A model generated the notes under the pieces. It was not told where the DNA came from, did not search any database, and saw only the letters and a program-made list of their open reading frames with translations. Source: Caldilineaceae bacterium (lineage in GTDB: Bacteria > Chloroflexota > Anaerolineae > Caldilineales > Caldilineaceae). From it: a stretch of DNA of 64,000 nt. The translations under genes were made by a program, and so were the position numbers. Shown here piece by piece: positions 43,071 to 50,751 of this stretch; the first letter of the stretch is position 1, and every line of letters begins with the position of its first letter. The stretch covers positions 124,001-188,000 of the forward strand of contig OY282376.1 in assembly GCA_958295845.1 (NCBI GenBank), written 5' to 3'.

Positions 43071-44590
43071 GTCGCAGGCCTGCCGTTGCGGGCAGCTCTT
43101 TCTTCAAACTCGCCCCACAGCACCGTATCGGTCGCCAACTGCACCTGCTGGACATTCTGCAGACGCGGCATCACGGCGCGCATCTCGTCCCCCGCGCGCG
43201 CCGGTTGGATTACCTGATAGCCGCCCAGAAAGACCGGCGCAATCGTGATCACGGCATAGTCGGCCAGGCCGCTTTCCAGGAAGCTGGTCAGAACGCGGGC
43301 GCCGCCCTCGACCATCAGTGAGCGGATGCTTTCGGCGCCGAGGCAGGTGAGGAGAGCGGCCAGATCTACGCGACCATCTTTATCTGCGGGCACAGTGATG
43401 ATGCGGGCGCCAGCCTGTTCCAGGCGCTGCCGGCGTGACGACTGCGCGCCCTGGGGCGTGGTCGCGATCCAGGGGCCGTTGCAGCCGTGCAGAAGGCGTG
43501 CGTCCGGCGGCGTCCGCAGCTGGGAGTCGAGGATCACCGGCTGGGGATTGTCGCCGGGAACCAGCCGCACCGTCAAGGCGGGATCGTCGGCCAGCACCGT
43601 TTCGACGCCGACCAGAATCGCGCTGTGGGCGGCCCGCAATGCGTGGGTCATCGTCAGGGAGGCGGGAGCGCTGATGGGGAAAGGCGTTCCCTGGCAGGCG
43701 GTCAGGCAACCGTCCAGACTCTGGGCATAGCTGAGCGTGACGAACGGTCGAGGCGTGAGAAGAAACGCATTCTTGCTTCTGTTTTCTTTTACCTCACCGC
43801 CACTGTGGCTCTGTAAACGGGCGCGCAACCCATCGAGTTGTGACCGGTACGCTTCCGCCTGGCCATGCGTGAGGTGTTCTCCTCTTGTCTCTTCACTCTC
43901 TTCTGTTTTCTCCGGCCCGCTCTGCCCGTTAAGCCGGATGATGTGGCGCATCCGCGCGACCTTGGCCTCCAGGTAGGCGTGGCTTTCCGGATTCGACGGC
44001 ATCTGCAGGGGGATCCGTTCCCGCACTTCGATGCCCAGCGCGGCCAGCCCTTCGATCTTGGCCGGGTTGTTCGTCAGCATCCGCACCGACCGCACACCCA
44101 ACTCCTGCAGGATCAGGGCGGCGGCGGTGTAGTCCCGTTCGTCGGCCTGGTGGCCCAACAGCAGGTTGGCGTCTACCGTGTCGTAGCCCTCATCCTGCAG
44201 ATTGTAGGCGCGCAGCTTCTCTTCCAGGCCGATGCCCCGCCCCTCCTGCCGCAGATAGATGAGCGCGCCCCGCCCTTGCGCGGCAATGGCCTGCATCGCC
44301 CGCGTCAGCTGTTCGCCGCAGTCACAGCGCTGCGAGCCGAGCACGTCGCCGGTGAAACATTCCGAATGGATGCGGACGAGCAGGTCTTCGCCCTCGGCGT
44401 CGCCGAGTACCAGGGCCAGGTGGTTTTTGCCGTCCCATGCGCTGCGGAAATGGTGCAGGCAGAAAGCGCCGTCCGCAGTGGGGATGCGGGCGGTGACCGT
44501 GCGCGTCACTGCCAACTGCGAGCGGTCCGGCGGGCCATTTTTCGATTCAGAGGAGCGTGGTGTGCCCCCCGCGATGGTTGTGTCCGACAT
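43067..44590 (-). CDS. Fused GTP cyclohydrolase II (RibA) and RibD-type pyrimidine reductase
   Basis: A 507-residue two-domain enzyme. Residues 27-220 are GTP cyclohydrolase II: zinc cysteines in HSECFTGDVLGSQRCDCGEQ (C78, C89, C91), catalytic motif IYLRQEGRGIGLEEKLRAYN with Tyr112, and LTNNPAKIEGL. Residues 282-500 are the RibD C-terminal reductase (FVTLSYAQSLDGCLTA, SAILVGVETVLADDPALTVR, LMVEGGARVLTSFLESGLAD). The linker (222-278) is charged and partly encoded by heptad repeats. The RibD deaminase domain is absent and no other rib gene is near. The reductase would then act on the 2,5-diamino compound, as in fungal or archaeal pathways. The start at 44590 follows the molybdoprotein gene by 20 bp. 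Confidence 0.9.
   Translation of the reverse strand: MSDTTIAGGTPRSSESKNGPPDRSQLAVTRTVTARIPTADGAFCLHHFRSAWDGKNHLALVLGDAEGEDLLVRIHSECFTGDVLGSQRCDCGEQLTRAMQAIAAQGRGALIYLRQEGRGIGLEEKLRAYNLQDEGYDTVDANLLLGHQADERDYTAAALILQELGVRSVRMLTNNPAKIEGLAALGIEVRERIPLQMPSNPESHAYLEAKVARMRHIIRLNGQSGPEKTEESEETRGEHLTHGQAEAYRSQLDGLRARLQSHSGGEVKENRSKNAFLLTPRPFVTLSYAQSLDGCLTACQGTPFPISAPASLTMTHALRAAHSAILVGVETVLADDPALTVRLVPGDNPQPVILDSQLRTPPDARLLHGCNGPWIATTPQGAQSSRRQRLEQAGARIITVPADKDGRVDLAALLTCLGAESIRSLMVEGGARVLTSFLESGLADYAVITIAPVFLGGYQVIQPARAGDEMRAVMPRLQNVQQVQLATDTVLWGEFEERAARNGRPAT
43768..43911 (-). repeat. Intragenic heptanucleotide repeats in the RibA-RibD linker
   Basis: Plus-strand TTCTCCT, CTTGTCT, CTTCACT, CTCTTCT, GTTTTCT (43877-43911) are in exact 7-bp register, and a shorter run (TGCTTCT, GTTTTCT, TTTACCT) occupies 43774-43794. 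They encode the charged edges of the inter-domain linker, around residues 227-238 and 266-274. Confidence 0.65.
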
Positions 44591-44610
44591 CTGTTTATGA
44601 CTGCGGGAAG

Positions 44611-45237
44611 CTAGCTGAACCGTTCCTCCAGCCAGGGATCCCCCTTCATGTGGTAGCCGTAACGTTCCCAGAAGCCGGGCCGGTCGCCGCGCATGAACTC
44701 CAGACCCCGCAGCCATTTGGCGCTCTTCCAGAAGTATTTCTTCGGCACCAGCAGGCGCAGAGGATAGCCGTGGTCCGGTTCGATGGCCTTGCCCTGATAG
44801 AGGTAGGCGAGCATTGTGTCGTCGTCGTCGAGCACATCCAAGGAGATATTGGTCGTATAGTCGCCGTCGCAGTGGGCCATTACGTGCGTGGCAGCCGGAT
44901 CGACTTCAATGTGGCGCAGGAATTCACGCCAGGGCACGCCCGTCCAGGTCGTGTCCAGTTTGCTCCAGCGGGTGACGCAGTGGATGTCGACGGTCTGCGT
45001 TTTGGTCGGCAGCGCCGTCAACTCTTCCCAGGAGAAGCTTTTTTCCTGGGCAAGCCCGAAGACACTCAGGTCCCAGCCGTCCAGAGACGCGTATTGATAC
45101 GTCGGGCCGTAGGTCAGCACCGGAAAACGTTCGGTCACGAACTGGCCCGGCGGCACCCTCTCTTCGCTGGGACCAGTAGGCAGATTTTTGACTCGCTTCA
45201 GTCGTTCGACCTTGCGAAAGGGATTTTCGATACGCAT
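44611..45237 (-). CDS. Sulfite-oxidase-like molybdopterin-dependent oxidoreductase (YuiH type)
   Basis: A 208-residue cytoplasmic protein of the oxidoreductase molybdopterin-binding (PF00174-type) family. The Mo-ligating Cys is in [20 protein letters not shown]; other family segments are [20 protein letters not shown] and [13 protein letters not shown]. No signal peptide or Tat motif is seen, unlike MsrP or periplasmic sulfite oxidases. The C-terminal [20 protein letters not shown] is typical of the YuiH group, whose substrate is unknown. ATG 45237 is preferred over 45282. It leads the run of six minus-strand genes ending at 39442, but it is a common solitary gene too, so its membership in that pathway is less sure. 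Confidence 0.9.
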   Translation of the reverse strand: MRIENPFRKVERLKRVKNLPTGPSEERVPPGQFVTERFPVLTYGPTYQYASLDGWDLSVFGLAQEKSFSWEELTALPTKTQTVDIHCVTRWSKLDTTWTGVPWREFLRHIEVDPAATHVMAHCDGDYTTNISLDVLDDDDTMLAYLYQGKAIEPDHGYPLRLLVPKKYFWKSAKWLRGLEFMRGDRPGFWERYGYHMKGDPWLEERFS

Positions 45238-45315
45238 TATTCCATCTCCATATCGCGGACAGTGAAAGTAGACCCAGTCCACTTGCCCGCAGTTTCAGCT
45301 GCTAACCATTAGCCC

Positions 45316-46590
45316 CTAACTGTTGTCCACGGCCGTAAAGCGCTTGAGAACCAGAGAGGCGTTCTGGCCGCCGAGACCGAATCCGTTGCAGAGGCCGGCA
45401 TCGACCTGGCAGACGCGGCTGTTGTTGGGCACGTAGTCGAGGTCGCAGTCCGGGTCGCGTTCATTATAGTTGATCGTCGGCACGATGCGCTGGGTCTGAA
45501 TCGCCTGCACGATCGCGGCTGCGCTCTGCGCGCCGGCTGCGCCCATGGCGTGGCCGATGCTGCTCTTGAGGCTGGTGACCGGAATGTTGTAAGCGTCCTC
45601 GCCGAAGATTCGTTTGATGGCAGCGGTTTCCGATTTATCGTTCAAAATTGTGCCGGTGCCGTGGGCGACGATCCAGTCGATATCGTCGGTGCCGAGGCCG
45701 CTCTCGCGCAGCGCAATGCGCATACATTCGGTTGCGCCATGTCCGCCCGGGTCCGGCGCTACCATGTCAAAAGCGTCTTCGCTCAGCCCATAGCCGCCGA
45801 ACTCGGCCAGGATCTGCGCGCCGCGCGCCTGCGCATGTTCCAGCGTTTCCAGCACAAATGCAGCCGCACCCTCGCCGACGACCATGCCGTCCCTGTCGCC
45901 GCTGAAGGGGCGGCAGGCGGTTTCCGGCTCGTCGTTGCGCGTGCTGGCCGCGCCCAGGCGGCTGAACGTGGAGATGGCCATCTTGGTCAGATAGCCCTCG
46001 GCTCCGCCGGCCAGCATGACATCCGCATCACCGCGCTGGATGCGCCGCGCGGCTTCGCCGATGCTGGTTATGCCGGTGGCGCACGCGGTCACCTGGCTGT
46101 TGGTGGGGCCGGTGATGCCGCACTTGATGGCGATGAATGTCGGCGCGCCGCTGATCAGGGCGGCGGTGGCGCTGGCCGGATTGAAGCGTTTGGGGCCGCC
46201 TTCCTCGAGCTTGCGGCCCTCCTCCTCGACAATATCCCAGCCGCCGAAAGCCAGTCCCATTTCAACGCCGACGCGGGAACGGTCCTCCTGCGAGAGGTCC
46301 AGCCCGGAACGGGCCAGCGCCTCCTGCGTTGCCTTCCACGCCAGCTGCGTGCCGCGGCTGGTGCGGCGCACGTCTTTGCGGTCCATATAGTCACGCGGCT
46401 CCCAGTCGTTGACCCTGGCGGTGATCTGGGTTGGAAATCCGGTCGGGTCCCAGTGCGTGATACGTCCAGTGCCGGACTTTCCGGCGATCAGCCCGGCCCA
46501 GGAGCTTTCCAAGTCGTGTCCCAGCGGTGTCACCATCCCAATACCGGTGACGACGATGCGCCGGGAGGAGCCTCTCTCAGTTCCATTCAT
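45316..46590 (-). CDS. fabF: Beta-ketoacyl-ACP synthase II (FabF-type)
   Basis: A 424-residue condensing enzyme that elongates acyl-ACP with malonyl-ACP. The Cys-His-His triad is visible: C170 in TACATGITS, H310 in VAHGTGTILND and H347 in SIGHAMGAAG. The thiolase-fold start RRIVVTGIGMVTPLG and the C-terminal NGFGLGGQNASLVLKRF are standard. Full-length, soluble. No acpP, fabG or fabD lies next to it, so it could serve general fatty acid synthesis or a specialised acyl chain. It is 78 bp upstream of the molybdoprotein gene on the same strand. Confidence 0.93.
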   Translation of the reverse strand: MNGTERGSSRRIVVTGIGMVTPLGHDLESSWAGLIAGKSGTGRITHWDPTGFPTQITARVNDWEPRDYMDRKDVRRTSRGTQLAWKATQEALARSGLDLSQEDRSRVGVEMGLAFGGWDIVEEEGRKLEEGGPKRFNPASATAALISGAPTFIAIKCGITGPTNSQVTACATGITSIGEAARRIQRGDADVMLAGGAEGYLTKMAISTFSRLGAASTRNDEPETACRPFSGDRDGMVVGEGAAAFVLETLEHAQARGAQILAEFGGYGLSEDAFDMVAPDPGGHGATECMRIALRESGLGTDDIDWIVAHGTGTILNDKSETAAIKRIFGEDAYNIPVTSLKSSIGHAMGAAGAQSAAAIVQAIQTQRIVPTINYNERDPDCDLDYVPNNSRVCQVDAGLCNGFGLGGQNASLVLKRFTAVDNS

Positions 46591-46648
46591 CTCAAAGTTT
46601 CTCGTTCTCTACCCGCACCAGTCAATAATTGGACGTCTCGTTGTTGCT

Positions 46649-46676
46649 GACCACTGATCACTCTCCACTGACCACT
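46649..46676 (+). repeat. Heptanucleotide tandem repeat, CCACT type
   Basis: ACT ends at 46655, 46662, 46669 and 46676 in exact 7-bp register, in the gap between the carbamoyltransferase and ketosynthase genes. Confidence 0.8.
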
Positions 46677-46687
46677 GCAGTTAGCAG

Positions 46688-47665
46688 TTATCGCATTGTC
46701 AAGGCCATAACCGCTTTCTGGGCGTGCATGCGGTTTTCCGCCTCATCGTAGACGATCGACTGCGGGCCGTCGATGACCTCGTCGGTGACTTCGATGTTGC
46801 GATCAGCCGGCAGGCAGTGCATATACAGGGCGTTGTCGTTGGCCAGGGACATGCGGCGGGCGTCGGTAATCCAGTCGGTGTACTGGCTGCCGATCTCGGC
46901 GCTCTTCTCGTCGTCATCGGTCGTCAGCAGCGCGCCCCAACTCTTGGGGTAGAGGATGTCGGCGCCCTTGAATCCGGCGTCGAAATCGTCGAGAATCTCG
47001 AAGCTGCCGCCGTGCTGCCCGACGTTGTCTTTGGCCTGTTGCACGATGTCCGGCATCAGTTTGTACTCGGGCGGATGGGTCAGCCGCACGTTCATGCCGA
47101 AGCGGGTCATCTGCAGGATCAGGCTCTGCGGCACCGAGATCGGCTTCTGGTAACTGCTCGCATAGGCCCAGCTGACGTTGATCGTCTTGCCGCGGGGATC
47201 GCCTACTTTTTCGACGATAGTCATCAGATCGGCCAGGATCTGGAACGGGTGGTAGATGTCGCACTGCATGTTCAGCACCGGCGCCCGGCTGGCCTCCGCG
47301 ACGCTGTTGATGTAGCCATTGCCGATGTCCCAGTCGCACTGGCGGATGGCGATGCCGTCATAGTAGCGTCCGAAGATTTCACCGATCTCCTTGCCGGTGT
47401 CGCCATGGCTGATCTGCGTTGTCTCGTGGTCGATGAACGCCGCGTGCCCACCGAGCTGCGCCATGCCGGCCTCAAAGCTGGAGCGCGTGCGCGTGCTGGT
47501 GAAGAAGAAGAGCATGGCCAGCGCCTTGTCGCGCAGGAGCGGATGGCCGATACCCAGCGCACGCTCCCGTTTGAGCGTAAGGGCAACGTCCAGGACCGTC
47601 TCGATCTCTTCCTTCGAGTAGTCCATATCACTGATGAAACTGCGGCCGCGTAAATCGGTTTGCAT
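46688..47665 (-). CDS. Knotted-type carbamoyltransferase (N-acetylornithine/YgeW-like), not classical ArgF
   Basis: A 325-residue aspartate/ornithine-carbamoyltransferase-fold protein. The carbamoyl-phosphate site is FFFTSTRTRSSFE (residues 53-65), followed by YHPFQILADL and MHCLPADRN. Classical ornithine transcarbamylase has an S-M-G loop for ornithine; here the region reads ADILYPKSWGALL, which is the pattern of the knotted N-acetylornithine/N-succinylornithine/YgeW subfamily. The substrate amino group therefore need not be ornithine. It lies 141 bp downstream of a carbamate kinase gene, so carbamoyl-phosphate made or consumed by the kinase is probably its partner, which favours a catabolic role. 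Confidence 0.88.
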   Translation of the reverse strand: MQTDLRGRSFISDMDYSKEEIETVLDVALTLKRERALGIGHPLLRDKALAMLFFFTSTRTRSSFEAGMAQLGGHAAFIDHETTQISHGDTGKEIGEIFGRYYDGIAIRQCDWDIGNGYINSVAEASRAPVLNMQCDIYHPFQILADLMTIVEKVGDPRGKTINVSWAYASSYQKPISVPQSLILQMTRFGMNVRLTHPPEYKLMPDIVQQAKDNVGQHGGSFEILDDFDAGFKGADILYPKSWGALLTTDDDEKSAEIGSQYTDWITDARRMSLANDNALYMHCLPADRNIEVTDEVIDGPQSIVYDEAENRMHAQKAVMALTMR

Positions 47666-47766
47666 TCGAGCCTACTCCTGATTCTATGTTAGGGATTCCA
47701 TGCCCGGACTTCAGTAACTGTAACTCCACTCGTAAACACAGCGTTCGCTCCGCTGCCCACGCGTTG

Positions 47767-47801
47767 CGCTACTGAAAACTAAAAACTGACTACTAAAAAC
47801 T
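47767..47801 (+). repeat. Heptanucleotide tandem repeat, AAAACT type
   Basis: ACT ends at 47773, 47780, 47787, 47794 and 47801 in exact 7-bp register, directly behind the carbamate kinase stop codon at 47807. Confidence 0.8.
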
Positions 47802-47806
47802 GATTC

Positions 47807-48808
47807 TTATAAACTGATCCGCGTTCCCGTCTCCCCTGCCAGCGCGCGTCCCAGGTTCTGCGGATTGGTGATCAGGCAGTGGGCGTGGGGATTGCTGCTG
47901 TTTTCCAGAAATTCGATACAGGCATCGATCTTGGGCTGCATGCTGCCGGCGGCAAAATGCCCCTCTTCCCGGTACCGTTTGGCCTCGGCAACGGTGAGAT
48001 GATCCAGATCGATCTGATCGGGTTTGCCAAAGTTCAGGGCCACCTTTTCCACGCCGGTGCTGATCAGAAACAGGTCTGCCCCTAGATCGACCGCCAGCAG
48101 GCTGCTCGCCATATCCTTGTCGATCACAGCGGAGACGCCCCGCAGTGTGTCGTCGGCGTCGCGCACAACCGGGATGCCGCCGCCGCCGCAGGCCACGATC
48201 ACCCAGCCCATTTCGATCGCCTGGCGCACCGCCTCGATTTCGACGATCTCCACCGGCCTCGGGCTGGACACAACCCGCCGCCAGCCGCGACCGGCATCCT
48301 CGACAACGTGCCAGCCCCTGCTCTCAAAGCTGCGGGCCGTCTCTTCATCCAGAAAGCTGCCAATTGGCTTGGAAGGGTTGTCGAAGGCGGGGTCTTCTTC
48401 GTCCACACGCGTCTGCGTGATGATGGTGGTGGTCTCGCGCGGGATCTGCCGCGCGCGGAAGTCGTTGTTGAGCGCCTGCTGCAGCATGAAGCCGATGCTG
48501 CCCTGCGTGTCCGCGACGACCAGGGTGAGGGGGATGGTGTGGACTTCGCCGAGGGCCAGCTCGTTGCGCCGCAGGATGAACCCCACCTGCGGTCCGTTGC
48601 CGTGGGTGACCACGACGCCCTGCCAGCCATTCTCGATCATGCCGGCAATCTGCCCGGTGGTCTCATGCACGGCATCCCACTGGTGGACGATCTCCGGCCG
48701 GTTGTTGTCGGCGATGAGGGAGTTGCCGCCTATGGCAACGACAGCCAGATTGGTTGCGGGGTGGGGCGTCCTGTCATCGTCGGCCATATGGGCGCTGTGA
48801 TCTGTCAT
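47807..48808 (-). CDS. arcC: Carbamate kinase
   Basis: A 333-residue amino-acid-kinase-fold enzyme interconverting carbamoyl phosphate + ADP and carbamate + ATP. Signature segments: VVAIGGNSLI (phosphate loop), VVTHGNGPQVG, VIVACGGGGIPVV, VIDKDMASSLLAVDLGADLF and the C-terminal HCLITNPQNLGRALAGETGT. All are canonical for ArcC/YqeA. Two in-frame ATGs (48808, 48787) are possible and neither has a clear Shine-Dalgarno. A near-consensus promoter lies upstream at 48866-48894. No arginine deiminase gene is present, so the system is not a standard ADI operon. Confidence 0.95.
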   Translation of the reverse strand: MTDHSAHMADDDRTPHPATNLAVVAIGGNSLIADNNRPEIVHQWDAVHETTGQIAGMIENGWQGVVVTHGNGPQVGFILRRNELALGEVHTIPLTLVVADTQGSIGFMLQQALNNDFRARQIPRETTTIITQTRVDEEDPAFDNPSKPIGSFLDEETARSFESRGWHVVEDAGRGWRRVVSSPRPVEIVEIEAVRQAIEMGWVIVACGGGGIPVVRDADDTLRGVSAVIDKDMASSLLAVDLGADLFLISTGVEKVALNFGKPDQIDLDHLTVAEAKRYREEGHFAAGSMQPKIDACIEFLENSSNPHAHCLITNPQNLGRALAGETGTRISL

Positions 48809-48865
48809 TGCCGGCTGCTGTCTGCAAATGCAAATCCGCTGTCGATCAGCGGATGCGGTCCCCTG

Positions 48866-48894
48866 ATTATAAGAATCGACAACAGAAAAGTCAA
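48866..48894 (-). promoter_or_regulatory. Sigma70-like promoter for the carbamate kinase operon
   Basis: On the minus strand TTGACT (48894-48889) and a perfect TATAAT (48871-48866) are 17 bp apart, about 60-80 bp before the arcC start. It is the best promoter match in the window. Confidence 0.65.
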
Positions 48895-49047
48895 TGCAGT
48901 CTTCTCTGGCGCGTCATACACAGGCCTCTGTCGGCGACAGGACAAGAGGTCGCACTATGCACCTGTGGACCGTTCTTAGGGGTGATTGTGAGAGACGAGC
49001 CGTCTGAATGGCTCCACTATGCACCTTGGCTCGTGGTCCGGCTTTTG

Positions 49048-49104
49048 GGACCAAGTTCACAAAGGCCGCAGACGAAGCGCCTGCGGCCTTTGTGAACTTG
49101 GTCC
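49048..49104. repeat. Perfect 24-bp inverted repeat (hairpin)
   Basis: Arms 49048-49071 and 49081-49104 are exact reverse complements around a 9-nt loop. It lies about 140 bp behind the stop of the FN3 protein gene (minus strand) and lacks a T-tract on either side. Confidence 0.8.
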
Positions 49105-49245
49105 AGTGATGATAGACCCCGCTGTATCCCCGCGTTCGCGCCGCCCACCTTGGCCATGGGCGAAGAATTCTAATGTTCACTATTTGACACTGGTATGGCA
49201 AGGCGCCATCGGCGTAGTGCCAAACATTGGCAAATACTGCGTCGC

Positions 49246-50751
49246 CTATTCTTGTGGACTGGCGGTGACTGTTGCAGATGCAGCACCGTAGCCGATGGCA
49301 TTTCCAGCAAGTACCCGAACCGAGTATTGTACACCGTCCGTCAATCCGCTTATCGTGTACGATGCAGGCGATCCATCGTATGTCCCAGTCGCTTCCGATA
49401 CGTCTTCCGGAGTTCCCCAGTCGTCTGCGGCCTCCTTCCACTGCACTTTGAATCCAGTAACTGGTGAGCCTCCGTCCTGGCATCGTGTTGAAAAAGGGCC
49501 TTCCCAAGACACTGAGAGTTTCCCGCTTTCTGGCGTTTGAACTCTGACTCGCCCAGGGGCATTGGGCGCTCTCGGAGCCGTCGCTGCAACGACCACCGCT
49601 GTGTTCACGCTTTCCGCAAACTCGGAGTAACCATCGTCGTCATCGAAGTGAAGCGACACGTTGAGCGTCAGTCCCAGGTCCATAGTCTGAACTACGTAAG
49701 TGAACCTGTCGACCGTTTGCTTCCGCAAATATCCTCCACCGGCAGACCATGTGACAGAGAAACTGACGTTTTCAAGTCCGTTTTCGTCCGCAATGTTCGA
49801 GACACCTGCCGTTAACGTTTCGCAGACTCGCGCTGTGCCACTAATGGTAGGAGCACCCGTAGCCGGAACGTTCTGAGCGGGCTGGTCGTCGGTAGGTGTT
49901 GCCGTCGCAGTTGCTGTGGCTGACAGATTCTGCTGTTGGCTTTGCGGTGTCGCTGTGGCCGTTGCTGTGGCTGGCAAATTCTGCTGTTGGCTCTGCAGTG
50001 TCGCTGTAGGTGTCGGCGTAGCCGTTGCTGTGGCGGCGGTTCCGGCCCAAGTCAGGGACACGTACTCTGACCATTCACTTGATTCTTCTTCGTTGTTCAC
50101 TGCCTTGATGGTGTAGTAGTAAGTCGTCCCTAAGGCAACGTCCGCATGACTGGATCTCGTGTCGGTCAGAGAGCCGTCGTCCAACCGCTGCGAACCGTCG
50201 GCGCTGGTCCATACCCACAACAAGTAGCGGACTGCCCCGGCCACCGCCTCCCAACTTAACTCAACTCCACTCTCGCCGGCCTGCGCGGTCAGCACGGGCG
50301 CTAAGAGTATGGATGTCGTCGAGGTCGGTGTCGCCGTGTGCGTCGGCGTTGCATTTGACGACGGCGCGATAGCAGTCGCTGCCTTTCGCTCTGACCAATC
50401 ACTCGTTTCGCCTGATGCATTCACGGCGCGTACCCAGTAGTGATACGTCGTCCCCACCGTGAGATCGATATGACTGTGGGTCGTGCCGGTCAGGGAGCCG
50501 TCGTCCAACTGTTGATAGAGGTCAGTGCTGGTCCACGTCCACAATTCATAACGCGTCGCGTCGGACACCACCGTCCAACTCAACTCTATCTTGCCCTCTT
50601 CGGCCTGGGCGGTTAGCACTGGCGCAGCGAGTGTGGAGCCCGTCGAAGTCTGTTGCGCCGAAGCCAGTGTCGTGTATGAACTAATGGCGACGATGGCCAA
50701 CAAAACACCCAGACCGGCCAGAAATGGCAAACTGTTCCGTCTTCGCAACAT
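49246..50751 (-). CDS. Secreted fibronectin type III domain protein
   Basis: A 501-residue exported protein. A Sec signal peptide (RRRNSLPFLAGLGVLLAIVA to about ASAQQ) is followed by FN3 domain 1 (about 42-130, VLTAQAEEGKIELSWTVV). FN3 domain 2 lies at about 150-245 (VLTAQAGESGVELSWEAV). A Thr/Ala/Pro/Gln-rich linker with 17-residue repeats follows, then an Ig-like module (GAPTISGTARVCETLTAG) and a last FN3 domain (about 400-498). No LPXTG or membrane anchor is seen at the C-terminus. Likely a cell-surface or matrix adhesion or scaffold protein; enzymatic motifs are absent. The first two FN3 domains are close copies, pointing to internal duplication. Confidence 0.88.
   Translation of the reverse strand: MLRRRNSLPFLAGLGVLLAIVAISSYTTLASAQQTSTGSTLAAPVLTAQAEEGKIELSWTVVSDATRYELWTWTSTDLYQQLDDGSLTGTTHSHIDLTVGTTYHYWVRAVNASGETSDWSERKAATAIAPSSNATPTHTATPTSTTSILLAPVLTAQAGESGVELSWEAVAGAVRYLLWVWTSADGSQRLDDGSLTDTRSSHADVALGTTYYYTIKAVNNEEESSEWSEYVSLTWAGTAATATATPTPTATLQSQQQNLPATATATATPQSQQQNLSATATATATPTDDQPAQNVPATGAPTISGTARVCETLTAGVSNIADENGLENVSFSVTWSAGGGYLRKQTVDRFTYVVQTMDLGLTLNVSLHFDDDDGYSEFAESVNTAVVVAATAPRAPNAPGRVRVQTPESGKLSVSWEGPFSTRCQDGGSPVTGFKVQWKEAADDWGTPEDVSEATGTYDGSPASYTISGLTDGVQYSVRVLAGNAIGYGAASATVTASPQE
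49910..50034 (-). repeat. 51-bp tandem repeat in the FN3 protein linker
   Basis: Two near-identical 51-bp units begin at 49910 and 49961, with a diverged third start near 50024. They encode ATATATP...SQQQNL segments of the flexible Thr/Ala/Pro/Gln linker. Confidence 0.7.

Larger units (their letters stand above)
48809..49245. other. Intergenic region with promoter and long palindrome
   Basis: 437 bp holding the carbamate kinase promoter (48866-48894) and a perfect long hairpin (49048-49104). No coding sequence was recognised on either strand. Confidence 0.5.

Noticed and set aside
46688..47665. Anabolic ornithine carbamoyltransferase ArgF
   Set aside because: The S-M-G ornithine loop is missing and the P-K-S-W-G pattern fits the knotted subfamily; no arginine synthesis genes are adjacent.
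49048..49104. Intrinsic terminator
   Set aside because: The stem is strong but neither flank has a T-rich tract, so it was kept as an inverted repeat only.
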